Below are positions 10,296 to 18,672 of a DNA stretch of 64,000 bases, piece after piece. This stretch comes from RPQJ01 sp046347155 (GTDB lineage Bacteria > Pseudomonadota > Gammaproteobacteria > Steroidobacterales > Steroidobacteraceae). The stretch is taken from the NCBI GenBank assembly GCA_046347155.1, contig JAXMGT010000001.1, forward strand, positions 1,798,001 to 1,862,000. Reading direction: 5' to 3'. Below the pieces are notes generated by a model. That model did not search any database, had not been told where the DNA came from, and was given only the letters and a program-made list of their open reading frames with translations. Numbering within the stretch: position 1 is the stretch's first letter; the number at the start of each line of letters is the position of its first letter. The position numbers and the translations under genes were made by a program.

Positions 10296-11537
10296 TCAGA
10301 AGGTCTTGCCCCACTTGTACTGCACGGAGAACTGTACGCGGGTGTCGTCCTGCGTGTCCCCGTTCTTGTACTCGAGGTCGCCCCAGAGCACCTCGCCACC
10401 GATCATCACGTTCGGCACCGGGTAATAGAGCAGGTTGAGCGACGTGTACTGGCCGCTCCTGTAGGCATCCGGGTCCTGCAGGTTCGAGTTGTCCACGTAG
10501 GTCGTGCTGTAACCGAACGACGTCGAGAATTTCTCGTTCCAGTAGTGGTCGTAGTACGCGACGATGCCGGTGAGCGGGATCGCTTCCGGACTCACGTTGC
10601 CGGGGTCGGTCTCCGTCGGGAACCGGCCCTTCGGCGCCAGGTCCACGCCGCCGTCGTTCATGTAGCTCGCGATCCCGTGGCCGTAGACGTATTGCCACAG
10701 GATCTTGTCCTTGCCCCAGGTGTTCAGCGTGCCGCTCAGGTTCACGCCCCAGCCGGTGACGCTGCCCTTGGGCTTGTTGTTCTTCGTGCCCTTCGTGTCG
10801 TAGCCGATGTCGCGCAGGAGGCCCGCGATCTGCACGTGGCCCCAGTCGCCCTTCGTCTTGAAGTGGGCCGCGAGGTTCGGCATCGTCTCGTTGCCCTGGA
10901 TTGCATTGCCGAGTTCAGGGTCGTATTCGCGGATCTGTCCCGAATCCACGTCGTTCGACGGCTGCTCGAGCGCGATCGCGAACGAGTTCGACTCGGTACG
11001 GTACGGCGTCCAGCGGAACTGGACGTTTCGCCAGAACACCATGCCGTCCGGGCCCCAGTAGTCGATGACGTTCGGGAACATGTCGAGGTCCATGAATACG
11101 CTCGTCGTCTGGCCCGCGAGCAGCGAACCCCACTCACCGTAGGCGTAGCGCAGCCGGAACGTGGTCTGCCCGGCATCCACGCCGACGCCGAAAAGGTCGA
11201 ACTCGAATTTGAACGTGATCGGGTCGTACCCGTCGGCCGTCGGCATCGTGCCCTTGATGCCGAAGCGGCTCTGCTTGATCGAGAAGCTCGCCTGCCCGTC
11301 GCTGCCGTAGATGCCCTCCGGGTTCGCGATCTTCGACGGGCGGAACGCGTCGTCCCAGTCCGGGTTCATGCGGCCGAAGTCGTAGATGCCATCGGCCTGC
11401 GCGAAACCGTAGATCTCGAATGACCGTCCCGCATCCTCGGCGCGCGAAGCGACGGCCGAAAGGCCGAGTGCCACCGCCAGCGCCCCGGTCACCGCACGCC
11501 TCACACCCGATCCGGATACCCCCGCCTCGAAACGCAT
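10296..11537 (-). CDS. DcaP-like outer-membrane porin
   Basis: A 413-residue outer-membrane protein. A signal peptide (VTGALAVALGLSAVASRA) is followed by EIYGFAQADGIYDFGRMNP and alternating amphipathic strands rich in aromatic residues, and the protein ends in a terminal Phe (KWGKTF), the usual beta-barrel assembly signal. The DcaP family forms trimeric porins with preference for dicarboxylates or other anionic solutes. GAGGGAG precedes the ATG at 11537 by about 8 bases, which decides the start over longer in-frame options. It leads a two-gene unit with the periplasmic glutaminase. Family assignment is by motif and length; substrate is unknown. Confidence 0.8.
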   Translation of the reverse strand: MRFEAGVSGSGVRRAVTGALAVALGLSAVASRAEDAGRSFEIYGFAQADGIYDFGRMNPDWDDAFRPSKIANPEGIYGSDGQASFSIKQSRFGIKGTMPTADGYDPITFKFEFDLFGVGVDAGQTTFRLRYAYGEWGSLLAGQTTSVFMDLDMFPNVIDYWGPDGMVFWRNVQFRWTPYRTESNSFAIALEQPSNDVDSGQIREYDPELGNAIQGNETMPNLAAHFKTKGDWGHVQIAGLLRDIGYDTKGTKNNKPKGSVTGWGVNLSGTLNTWGKDKILWQYVYGHGIASYMNDGGVDLAPKGRFPTETDPGNVSPEAIPLTGIVAYYDHYWNEKFSTSFGYSTTYVDNSNLQDPDAYRSGQYTSLNLLYYPVPNVMIGGEVLWGDLEYKNGDTQDDTRVQFSVQYKWGKTF

Positions 11538-11605
11538 TGCTGTCTCCCTCGGCCGATGCCGGCGCCACTCTGCGGCAATTGTGTCGCGAACTCCAGCCCG
11601 TCCGC

Positions 11606-12286
11606 TCAGCCCCCGAGCGCTATCGCCGCGCAGACCAGCAGCAAGCCGGCCACGACGAACGAGGACGCCGTCGCCCACGGTCGCCTCGCATTCGCCTCAC
11701 GTCCGGCCCGCCAGCCAACGACTGCGAGCAGCGCGATCAGCAGCAGGTTGGAAACGCGCAATGCCGTCCGCGGGTCGTCTATGAAGAAGAACGGGATCGC
11801 GGCCGGAAAGCTGCAGGCGAAGACGAGCCAGCCGGCCCAGAATCCGCCGAGCAGGTCGGACCGCGTGACGGTTGCGTCCGGCGGCGCCGCAGCGGCCAGC
11901 CGCCGCGCGATGGACCCGTAGAGCGCGCGACGCTCGGGCTCGTCGGACACCGGCTCGAGTGCGGCGTCGAGCTCCGCGGCCACGAGCCGCTCCGCATCCT
12001 CCGCCGTCGACGCGGCGCGCACGGCCGCGGCCGTCCGGGCCCTGCGTCCACGCTCGAACACACGGCCGAGTACGTAGAACACGCCATCGATCAGGCCCCA
12101 CGCCACGTTGCAGCCGATGGTCGCAAGCAGCAGGGCCCGGGCACCCTCGCGACCCTCCTGCTCCAGCACCAGCCCGGCGCCGAGCGTGAACGTCAGCGTC
12201 ATGATCAGCCCGAACAGGATCTCGCCCATCCGGGTACCCGGATCGAGGTGCTCCGCGGCGGCGCCCAGGCCAGGTATGAGACGCAT
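11606..12286 (-). CDS. Predicted multi-pass membrane protein, possibly VIT1/CCC1-like
   Basis: A 226-residue protein with about five hydrophobic spans: two near the N-terminus (around 20-40 and 50-72) and three after residue 150. The segment RMGEILFGLIMTLTFTLGAG followed by LLLATIGCNVAWGLIDGVFY resembles the iron/manganese transporter family VIT1/CCC1, but I do not see a full set of metal-site residues. The middle (about 75-140) is charged and soluble. It lies 22 bp downstream of the Ca2+/H+ exchanger gene and is probably cotranscribed, which would fit a role in cation handling. That role is inference from context. Confidence 0.6.
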   Translation of the reverse strand: MRLIPGLGAAAEHLDPGTRMGEILFGLIMTLTFTLGAGLVLEQEGREGARALLLATIGCNVAWGLIDGVFYVLGRVFERGRRARTAAAVRAASTAEDAERLVAAELDAALEPVSDEPERRALYGSIARRLAAAAPPDATVTRSDLLGGFWAGWLVFACSFPAAIPFFFIDDPRTALRVSNLLLIALLAVVGWRAGREANARRPWATASSFVVAGLLLVCAAIALGG

Positions 12287-12308
12287 CGATGCCCCCGGGG
12301 ACGCTGTG

Positions 12309-13409
12309 TCAGTCCGCCACCACCGGCGGGATCAGGTACAACGTCATTGCAAACGTCAGGTAAACCACCAGCAGCTGGACGCCGGTGAACCAGGCCGACC
12401 GGCCGGTCGTCGCGACGAATGCGACGGCGATCGTCGAAATCAGGATCGTCGCGACGGCGCCCGGCCAGAAGTGGAGCGTCATCGGCGTCGGAGCGATTGC
12501 ATAGCTCGACAGGACCAGCACGGGCGCCACGAACAGGGCAATCTGCGAGGAACTGCCGAGCGCGATACCGATGCTGAGGTCGAGCCGGCCCTTCCGTGCG
12601 GCCGAGAACGCAGCGGTCATCTCGGCGGCCGCCCCGACCAGCGAGACGACGATGAAGCCCACGAACGCAGGCGTCATCCCGAATGTGACCGCCGCCTGCT
12701 GTACCGACTCGACGAAGACCTCGCTCACGAGCGCCACGCCGACCGTGACGACACCGAGCAGCGCGAGCGACACGCGGAGCGGCCAGACGGGCTCGTCGTG
12801 TGCCTCGCCGCCGGCGCTGGCAAAGAAGTCGCGGTGCGTGTGGAGCGAGAACAGCAGGCCGAGCACGTAGGCGACGAGCAGCAGCGCCGAGAGCCCCAGG
12901 CTCAGGTCCGACACCAGCTGCATCGCGCCCGGCCGTTCGTTCGCCGCGATGACGGAGGGGACCAGCATCGCGATCGCGGCGAGCAGCAACATGCCGACCT
13001 GCAGGCGCGCCGTCGAACGGTTGTATTCCTGTGAGTGGAACCGGAGCCCGCCGAGCAGCAGCGCCATGCCCAGCATGAACAGCGAGTTCGTGACGATGGC
13101 GCCTGCGATCGAAGCCTTGACCAGGTCGAACATCCCCGCCCGAAGCGCCGTCAGCGCGATCACGAGTTCCGTCAGGTTGCCGAGCGTCGCATTCAGCAGC
13201 CCGCCGACGGCATCCCCGGTGCGCGCGGCGACGCTTTCGGTTGCCCGGCTCAGCAGCGATGCCAGCGGGACGATTGCCAGCACCGAAACCACGAACAGCG
13301 CAGTGTGGGATTCGGGCGACGAGCGCTCGAGCAGGAACAGGGCCGGCACGGCGACCAGCAGCCAGAGCATCGGCGAGCGGCGCACTTCGTCGAGGACCCG
13401 GTTGGCCAT
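12309..13409 (-). CDS. Ca2+/H+ (cation/proton) exchanger, CaCA superfamily, CAX type
   Basis: A 366-residue integral membrane protein with about 11 hydrophobic spans. It has the two inverted alpha-repeats of the cation/calcium exchangers: GNLTELVIALTALRAG in the first half and GAAAEMTAAFSAARKGRLDL followed by ALGSSSQIALFVAP in the second, each with the conserved acidic residue. A short acidic/His loop near the middle (THRDFFASAGGEAHDE) separates the halves. It would export Ca2+ or a similar cation using the proton gradient. The ATG at 13409 begins at the conserved region. It heads a two-gene unit with the VIT-like membrane protein and diverges from msrP. Confidence 0.88.
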   Translation of the reverse strand: MANRVLDEVRRSPMLWLLVAVPALFLLERSSPESHTALFVVSVLAIVPLASLLSRATESVAARTGDAVGGLLNATLGNLTELVIALTALRAGMFDLVKASIAGAIVTNSLFMLGMALLLGGLRFHSQEYNRSTARLQVGMLLLAAIAMLVPSVIAANERPGAMQLVSDLSLGLSALLLVAYVLGLLFSLHTHRDFFASAGGEAHDEPVWPLRVSLALLGVVTVGVALVSEVFVESVQQAAVTFGMTPAFVGFIVVSLVGAAAEMTAAFSAARKGRLDLSIGIALGSSSQIALFVAPVLVLSSYAIAPTPMTLHFWPGAVATILISTIAVAFVATTGRSAWFTGVQLLVVYLTFAMTLYLIPPVVAD

Positions 13410-13537
13410 GCGCTCAGGATGCGCGCCGGACGGTGGCCCGGCAAGGTGCAGGCGATGCTGCGCTTGAACGCCCTCAACCGGTGACATTCACCACGACCGG
13501 ACGGTCTATAGTTACGTATGGTCAATCGGTGCCTGTC

Positions 13538-14479
13538 GTGATCCGCAAACCCCCGCTGTCGCGCATCCGTCCCTCCGAAATCACGCCACCGGAGGTCTAC
13601 CTGCGGCGCCGGGACCTGCTCGCCGGCCTCGCGGCGCTGGTCGCCACGCCGGCGCTGGGTGCCGACGCCGGCGGCCCGGTGCTGCACTACCAGCGGAACG
13701 ACCGCTGGAGCACGAAGGAGCCGCGGAACAGCTGGGAAGAGATCACGACCTACAACAACTTCTACGAATTCGGCACCTCGAAGTCGGATCCGTCGGACAA
13801 TTCCTCCCGGTTCCGGCCGAGCCCCTGGAGCGTGAAGATTTCGGGCGAGGCCGAGGTGACGGGCACCTACACGCTCGAGGACATCCTGAAGCCCCACGCG
13901 CTCGAGGAACGCATCTACCGGCTGCGCTGCGTCGAGGCCTGGTCGATGGTGATCCCCTGGGTCGGGTTCCCGCTCGGCGACCTCCTCCGTCGGTTCAAGC
14001 CGACCTCGCGCGCGAAGTACGTCGCGTTCACGACCGTGCTGCGCCCGTCCGAGATGCCCGGGCAGCGCTTCCCGGTGCTCCAGTGGCCCTACGTCGAGGG
14101 TCTCAGGATCGACGAGGCCATGCACCCGCTCACATTGCTCGCGGTCGGGGTCTACGGTCGTGCGTTGCCGAACCAGAACGGCGCGCCTCTGCGGCTCGTC
14201 GTGCCCTGGAAGTACGGCTTCAAGAGCATCAAGTCCATCGTCGAGATCCGCTTTACCGAGCGCGAGCCACCGACCTCATGGAACCGGCAGGCGCCCGGCG
14301 AATACGGCTTCTACGCGAACGTGAACCCCGCCGTGGATCACCCGCGCTGGAGCCAGGCGACCGAGCGGCGTCTCGGCGGCGGGCTCTTCTCGCCACGGCA
14401 GGCGACGCTGCCGTTCAACGGCTATGCAGAACAGGTCGCGGGCCTCTACCGGGGCATGGACCTCGTCCGCAACTACTGA
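13538..14479 (+). CDS. msrP: Methionine sulfoxide reductase catalytic subunit MsrP (YedY)
   Basis: Periplasmic molybdopterin enzyme that repairs oxidised methionines in envelope proteins using electrons from MsrQ. The 313-residue precursor has a Tat signal (YLRRRDLLAGLAAL, residues 21-34) and the molybdenum-ligand Cys131 in YRLRCVEAWSMVIPWVG. The GTG at 13538 gives the usual start pattern IRKP...RPSEITP; a GTG nine bases upstream is the alternative, and neither has a strong ribosome site. A TATAGT at 13507 could be the -10 of its promoter, without a well-spaced -35. The membrane partner msrQ follows after 6 bp. Confidence 0.94.
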   Translation: MIRKPPLSRIRPSEITPPEVYLRRRDLLAGLAALVATPALGADAGGPVLHYQRNDRWSTKEPRNSWEEITTYNNFYEFGTSKSDPSDNSSRFRPSPWSVKISGEAEVTGTYTLEDILKPHALEERIYRLRCVEAWSMVIPWVGFPLGDLLRRFKPTSRAKYVAFTTVLRPSEMPGQRFPVLQWPYVEGLRIDEAMHPLTLLAVGVYGRALPNQNGAPLRLVVPWKYGFKSIKSIVEIRFTEREPPTSWNRQAPGEYGFYANVNPAVDHPRWSQATERRLGGGLFSPRQATLPFNGYAEQVAGLYRGMDLVRNY

Positions 14480-14485
14480 CCGTCC

Positions 14486-15085
14486 GTGCTGCGACTGCGC
14501 AAGTCCCTGCTGTTCGCGGCCTGCGCCGCGCCGCTCGCGCTGCTCATCGCGCGGGCAGCGGGCGTCGCGGGCCCCGGGCTCGGGCCGAACCCGATCGACG
14601 CGCTGCAGGACGGCCTCGGCCAGTGGGCGCTCAGGCTGCTGCTCGCGACGCTCTGCGTGACGCCGCTCGCGGTCGCCCTGCGCAAGCCCTGGCTGTACGG
14701 GCTGCGGAGAATGCTCGGCCTGTGGGCCTTCGCGTACGCCGTGCTGCACGTGCTCAACTGGGTCGTGCTGGATCACTGGTTCGACGGCCGGGCCATCCTC
14801 GCCGACGTCGTCCGGCGACCGTACGTCACGGTCGGGATGCTGGCCGTGATTGCGCTGGTGCCGCTTGCCGCGACCTCGACTGACGCCGCGATGCGCCGCC
14901 TCGGCGCGCGCTGGCACCGGCTGCACCGGCTCGTCTACCCGGCCGCCGTGCTCGCCTGCCTGCACTTTGCGTGGGAGGTGAAAGCCGACTGGCGCGAGCC
15001 GCTGCTGTACGGCGTCGTGCTCGCCGCACTGCTCGGCTGGCGGATCCGGCGGCGGGCGCTCAGCGCGCGCCGCGCAGCTTCATGA
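14486..15085 (+). CDS. msrQ: Heme-binding membrane subunit MsrQ (YedZ)
   Basis: Inner-membrane cytochrome b-type protein that passes electrons from the quinone pool to MsrP. The 199-residue protein has about five to six hydrophobic spans and heme-ligand histidines in YAVLHVLNW, RWHRLHRLVYPAAVLACLHF. It starts at a GTG just after the msrP stop. The last 26 bases overlap the 3' end of the convergent EamA transporter gene. Pairing with msrP confirms the assignment. Confidence 0.93.
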   Translation: MLRLRKSLLFAACAAPLALLIARAAGVAGPGLGPNPIDALQDGLGQWALRLLLATLCVTPLAVALRKPWLYGLRRMLGLWAFAYAVLHVLNWVVLDHWFDGRAILADVVRRPYVTVGMLAVIALVPLAATSTDAAMRRLGARWHRLHRLVYPAAVLACLHFAWEVKADWREPLLYGVVLAALLGWRIRRRALSARRAAS

Positions 15086-15962
15086 CCGTGTGCACGAGCA
15101 CCGAGCCGACGATCAGCGCGACGCCACCGTAGAACCCGAGCGTGAGTTCCCGCTGCTCGCCGAGCAGTACGATCGCGAGCAGCACCGCATAGACGGGCTC
15201 GAGGCTGACGGCCAGTTGCGCCGTGAACGCACTCGTGTGGCGCAGCGCCCGGAGCGACAGCGTGAACGGCAGCAGCGTGCAGGCAATCGCCAGCGTCACG
15301 AGCAGTGCGAAGTCCCGGCCGTCCGGCCAGGCGAATCCGCCGCCCGGCGCAAGCGGCGCCACGAGCGTCAGGAAGGCCGTGCCGGCGCCGAGCTCGATCC
15401 ACGTCATCGAGAGCGGGTCGGCACGCTCGACCCAGCGCTTGTTCAGCGAGCCGAACACGACGACGAGCGCCGCCGAGACCGTGCCCGCGACGATGCCGGC
15501 GCGCATCCCGGGCGGCGTGCCGCCGACGACGAGCGCGACGCCCGGCAGCGCCAGCAACCCGATGAGAAGTTCGCGGGCGTCGAACCGGCTCCGCGCGATC
15601 CACGGCTCGACGACCGCCATCATCAGCGGGCACAGCGCCATGCAGGTGGCCGCCACCGACGCATTCGCGAGCTTGATCGCACCGTAGAACGTGAGCCAGT
15701 GGAGCGCGACGACGACGCCGGCCGCGGCATAGCGCAGCCACGTACCGCGATCGAGCCGGCTCAACGAGCGCCACACGGGTGGCCACAGCGCGATCGCCAC
15801 GGTCACGATCAGCATGCGCCACCAGACGAGCTCGAACGCCGGCAGGCTGATCAGCTTGCCGAGGATGGCCGTGAAACCCCACAGCACGACGCAGAAATGG
15901 ATCTGCAGCAGCGCCCTGCGCACCTGGGGATCGGCCCCGGTGCCCGCTGCAGCATTCGTCAT
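15060..15962 (-). CDS. EamA/DMT-family transporter
   Basis: A 300-residue drug/metabolite transporter family protein with ten predicted hydrophobic spans in two EamA repeats of about 140 residues each (first beginning at HFCVVLWGFTAILGKL, second at GIVAGTVSAALVVVFGSL). The second repeat ends with SLEPVYAVLLAIVLLGE, a family hallmark. Such proteins export or import small organic molecules, often amino acids; the substrate is not evident. The ATG at 15962 is chosen because conserved sequence starts soon after it. It lies about 20 bp downstream of the FabH-like gene, on the same strand, and overlaps msrQ tail to tail by 26 bp. Confidence 0.88.
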   Translation of the reverse strand: MTNAAAGTGADPQVRRALLQIHFCVVLWGFTAILGKLISLPAFELVWWRMLIVTVAIALWPPVWRSLSRLDRGTWLRYAAAGVVVALHWLTFYGAIKLANASVAATCMALCPLMMAVVEPWIARSRFDARELLIGLLALPGVALVVGGTPPGMRAGIVAGTVSAALVVVFGSLNKRWVERADPLSMTWIELGAGTAFLTLVAPLAPGGGFAWPDGRDFALLVTLAIACTLLPFTLSLRALRHTSAFTAQLAVSLEPVYAVLLAIVLLGEQRELTLGFYGGVALIVGSVLVHTVMKLRGAR

Positions 15963-15982
15963 GGGCGCGACCGGCCGGCGAC

Positions 15983-17065
15983 TCAGGCCGCCGACTCGCC
16001 CCGCTTGCGGCGCAGGTGTCGCTGGACGATCTCGAGCGCGCTCGTGTCGCAGGGCGGCAGCTCCGCGTCCGACGTGCCGAGCGGCCGCACCCGGTCGCCC
16101 CAGCGCACCAGGTGCGCGCACCAGGTAAGCCCGGCGCCGAAGGCCGGCAGCAGCAGCAGGCTGCCCGGCGCCACGCGACCCTCCTCGAGCGCTTCGACGA
16201 GGGCGACCGGCACCGTCGCGGCGGACATGTTGCCGTAGCGGTGCACGTTCACGAACACCCGATCCATCGGCATCCCGGCACGCTTGGCGACCGCCTCGAT
16301 GATCCGCAGGTTCGCCTGGTGCGGGATCACGAGCGAGACGTCCTCCGGGGCCACGTTCCGGGACGCGAGCACGTCCGCGCAGGCGCCCGACATGCCGATC
16401 ACGGCCCGCTTGAAGATCTCCTGTCCCTCGAACACCCAGTTCGTGTCGCCGTAGCGGCGCGAATAGTCGGCATAGCGGGTGCCCATGCCCTCGACGACGA
16501 GCGTGTCGCGCGCGTCGCTGTCGCAGCCGAGCTTCTCGCCGAGGAGCCCCTCCTCCCGCTCGGTGGCCTGCAGCACCACCGCCGCACAGCCGTCACCGAA
16601 CAGCACGGCGACGCCGCGGTTCGTCCAGTCCATGAACGCGCTGATGAGTTCGCCGCCGACGACGACTGCATTGCGCACGACCCCGGTGCGGATCATCGCG
16701 GTCGCGGTGCTGAGCGCGTACAGGAAGCTCGTGCACGCGGTGTTCACGTCCATTGACGCCGCTCGCTTCGCGCCGAGGCGCACCTGCAGGCCCGAGGCCT
16801 GGTTCGGCACCTGATCGTCGAAGCTGCAGGTCCCGAACACGATCAGCTCGACCTCTGCGCCGTCGAGTCCGGCCGCGGCAAGCGCGCGGCTCGCGGCCAC
16901 GTACGCCATGTCGCCGAGCGGCACGTGCGAGATGCGACGCTCTCGGATGCCGGTGCGCGTCACGATCCACTCATCGCTGGTGTCGAAGACGCTGGTCAGG
17001 TCGTGGTTGGTGAGGATGGCCGGCGGCAGGCACTTGCCCCAGCCCGTGATGGCGGCGTAGGTCAC
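15983..17065 (-). CDS. Beta-ketoacyl-ACP synthase III-like protein (FabH family), C-terminally extended
   Basis: A thiolase-fold condensing enzyme with the full FabH triad: Cys111 (VNTACTSFLYAL), His249 (IPHQANLRI) and Asn279 (VHRYGNMSAATVP). FabH condenses acetyl-CoA with malonyl-ACP to begin fatty acid synthesis; family members also make alkyl-quinolones or other secondary products. At 360 residues it is about 40 longer than FabH of E. coli, and the extra part is a charged C-terminal tail after GLTWCAHLVRWGD. No acyl carrier protein or fab genes are adjacent, so it may be an auxiliary synthase rather than the housekeeping enzyme. The start is a GTG. A divergent hydrolase gene begins about 175 bp away. 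Confidence 0.85.
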   Translation of the reverse strand: MTYAAITGWGKCLPPAILTNHDLTSVFDTSDEWIVTRTGIRERRISHVPLGDMAYVAASRALAAAGLDGAEVELIVFGTCSFDDQVPNQASGLQVRLGAKRAASMDVNTACTSFLYALSTATAMIRTGVVRNAVVVGGELISAFMDWTNRGVAVLFGDGCAAVVLQATEREEGLLGEKLGCDSDARDTLVVEGMGTRYADYSRRYGDTNWVFEGQEIFKRAVIGMSGACADVLASRNVAPEDVSLVIPHQANLRIIEAVAKRAGMPMDRVFVNVHRYGNMSAATVPVALVEALEEGRVAPGSLLLLPAFGAGLTWCAHLVRWGDRVRPLGTSDAELPPCDTSALEIVQRHLRRKRGESAA

Positions 17066-17240
17066 GCGACCCCCGGGTGCATTTCGAGGTCGCCACTCTA
17101 CCCGAAAATGTTGCGGATTCGTGCACGCGGCGGCCGCCGCCGGGCGGCGGTCCGCGTTGCCGCTGCCCGGCTTCCTGTGGAATCATCCAAGCCCACGTCC
17201 GGCCCGTCGCGCCGGTCCCGATCGGCAGGAGTATCGACGC

Positions 17241-18044
17241 ATGCCCACCGCACGCATCAACGGGCACGACATGTATTACGAAGTGCTCGGGCAGGGCGAC
17301 CCGGTGCTTTGCATGGGCGGCTGGGGCACGTTCTGCCACGACAACCATGACCACCTGGCACGCGGCCTGACGGAACGCCACCAGGTGGTCATCTTCGACT
17401 ACCGGGGCATCCGCGACTCGGGCGACGACCCGTCGGTGCCCTCGACGATGGAACTGCACGCGAACGACGCGATCGGCCTCCTCGACCACCTGGGACTGTC
17501 TAACGTCCACCTGGTCGGACTCGTCGGGATGGGCGCCTGCGTGTGCCAGGAGATCGCGATCCGCCGCCCGGACCTCGCGCGGAGCATGCTGAACATGGGT
17601 GCCTGGTGCGAGGTGGACGACTTCCTGCGCGACCAGCTCGAGATGTTCCGCTGGATCCACCGGGACCTCGGCTTCTTCTCGTTCCAGAAGGCCGTGACGC
17701 TGCTGTCGTTCGACGCCGAGTACTACAACGCGAACAAGGACCGGCTGCTTGGTCCCCAGGGCGGCTGGAAGGAGCTGAACGGCCGCTTTGAGGCCCACTC
17801 GCGCCTCATCGACGCCTGCGTCGGCTTCCACTCGAAGGACCGGCTCCACCAGATCCGCTGCCCGTCGCTCGTGATCCACGCGGGCAAGGACGTCGTGACC
17901 GCACCACGCAACACGATTCCCATCGAGCAGGGCATCCCGGGCGCGCGCGGCCAGCTGTGGCCCGAACTCGCGCACGTCGTCGCCGGCAAGGAACAGAAGA
18001 TCCGGTTCGCGAACACGCTGTTCGAGTGGCTCGCGTCGACCTGA
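17241..18044 (+). CDS. Alpha/beta-hydrolase fold protein lacking the nucleophile serine
   Basis: A 267-residue alpha/beta hydrolase. The oxyanion region, FDYRGIRDSGDD and the C-terminal acid and base (Asp217 in HAGKD, His245 in LAHVVAG) are normal. The nucleophile elbow, however, reads LVGLVGMGACV, so the position that is Ser in GxSxG is Gly96; Cys100 and Cys102 lie just after it. The protein may be inactive as an esterase, or may catalyse a cofactor-free lyase or isomerase reaction. The ATG at 17241 has AGGAG about 11 bases upstream. Its 3' end lies 4 bp from the convergent cysteine-hydrolase gene of the hydantoinase operon, so it may belong to the same pathway. Confidence 0.8.
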   Translation: MPTARINGHDMYYEVLGQGDPVLCMGGWGTFCHDNHDHLARGLTERHQVVIFDYRGIRDSGDDPSVPSTMELHANDAIGLLDHLGLSNVHLVGLVGMGACVCQEIAIRRPDLARSMLNMGAWCEVDDFLRDQLEMFRWIHRDLGFFSFQKAVTLLSFDAEYYNANKDRLLGPQGGWKELNGRFEAHSRLIDACVGFHSKDRLHQIRCPSLVIHAGKDVVTAPRNTIPIEQGIPGARGQLWPELAHVVAGKEQKIRFANTLFEWLAST

Positions 18045-18048
18045 GGAC

Positions 18049-18672
18049 TCAGCCGCCGGGCAGCGCCCGCAGCAGCGTCTCGACCTCCGTCGCCGGCATC
18101 ACGTCCGCGTAGCGACGCCCGACGTCCTCGAGGTTCGAGCGGTGCTGGCCGGGGTCCGGGTCGCCGCAGCAGTCGTCGGCGACCGCGACCCGGAATCCAT
18201 ACGAGAAAGCGTCCACGATCGTCGCCCGGACGCAGCCGCTGGTCGTGCAGCCGGTGACGATCACGGTGTCGACCGCGTGCTTCGCGAGGAACGTGATGAG
18301 CGGCGTGTGGAAGAACATCGACGGCGCGTTCTTGCAGTACGTGAAGTTGCGCGGGTCGTCGATCAGCGGGTCCATCGCCGTGCACGGGTGCCCGTAGAAG
18401 AACTCCTCGGTGACCGCGCGCACCTTCCAGAGCGGCATGTCCTCGCGGCTGCCGTAGGCGGTGTAGCACGCGGCGACCGGGATGCCCCTCGAACGCGCGA
18501 CGTCGAGCAGCACGGCCGTCCGGTCCCGGGCCGCGTGGATGGCCGGCAACCCGCCGAGCGCGTACTTCGGATCCGTGAACGCGACCTGGAAGTCGACCAC
18601 CAGCACCGCCGGCCTGCGACCGAAGCCGGTCCGGCCGTGGTCGTAGCCGACGCGCTGGTAGTTGTCGGTCAA
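18049..18672 (-). CDS. Isochorismatase-family cysteine hydrolase (amidase-like)
   Basis: A 207-residue cysteine hydrolase with the Asp-Lys-Cys triad: Asp27 (LVVDFQVAF), Lys114 (YCKNAPS) and Cys147 (GCTTSGCVRAT). Family members include N-carbamoylsarcosine amidase, maleamate amidase and nicotinamidase. The start is a TTG at 18672 whose last bases overlap the hyuB stop as TTGA, giving translational coupling; no ATG or GTG suits the conserved start. Coupling to a hydantoinase subunit strongly suggests that it hydrolyses the open-chain amide or carbamoyl product of HyuAB, as in the N-methylhydantoin to sarcosine pathway. The real substrate is not known. Confidence 0.87.
   Translation of the reverse strand: MTDNYQRVGYDHGRTGFGRRPAVLVVDFQVAFTDPKYALGGLPAIHAARDRTAVLLDVARSRGIPVAACYTAYGSREDMPLWKVRAVTEEFFYGHPCTAMDPLIDDPRNFTYCKNAPSMFFHTPLITFLAKHAVDTVIVTGCTTSGCVRATIVDAFSYGFRVAVADDCCGDPDPGQHRSNLEDVGRRYADVMPATEVETLLRALPGG

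Noticed and set aside
9643..11423. Long plus-strand open frames opposite the glutaminase and porin genes
   Set aside because: Same reason: antisense to well-supported genes, biased composition, no domain.
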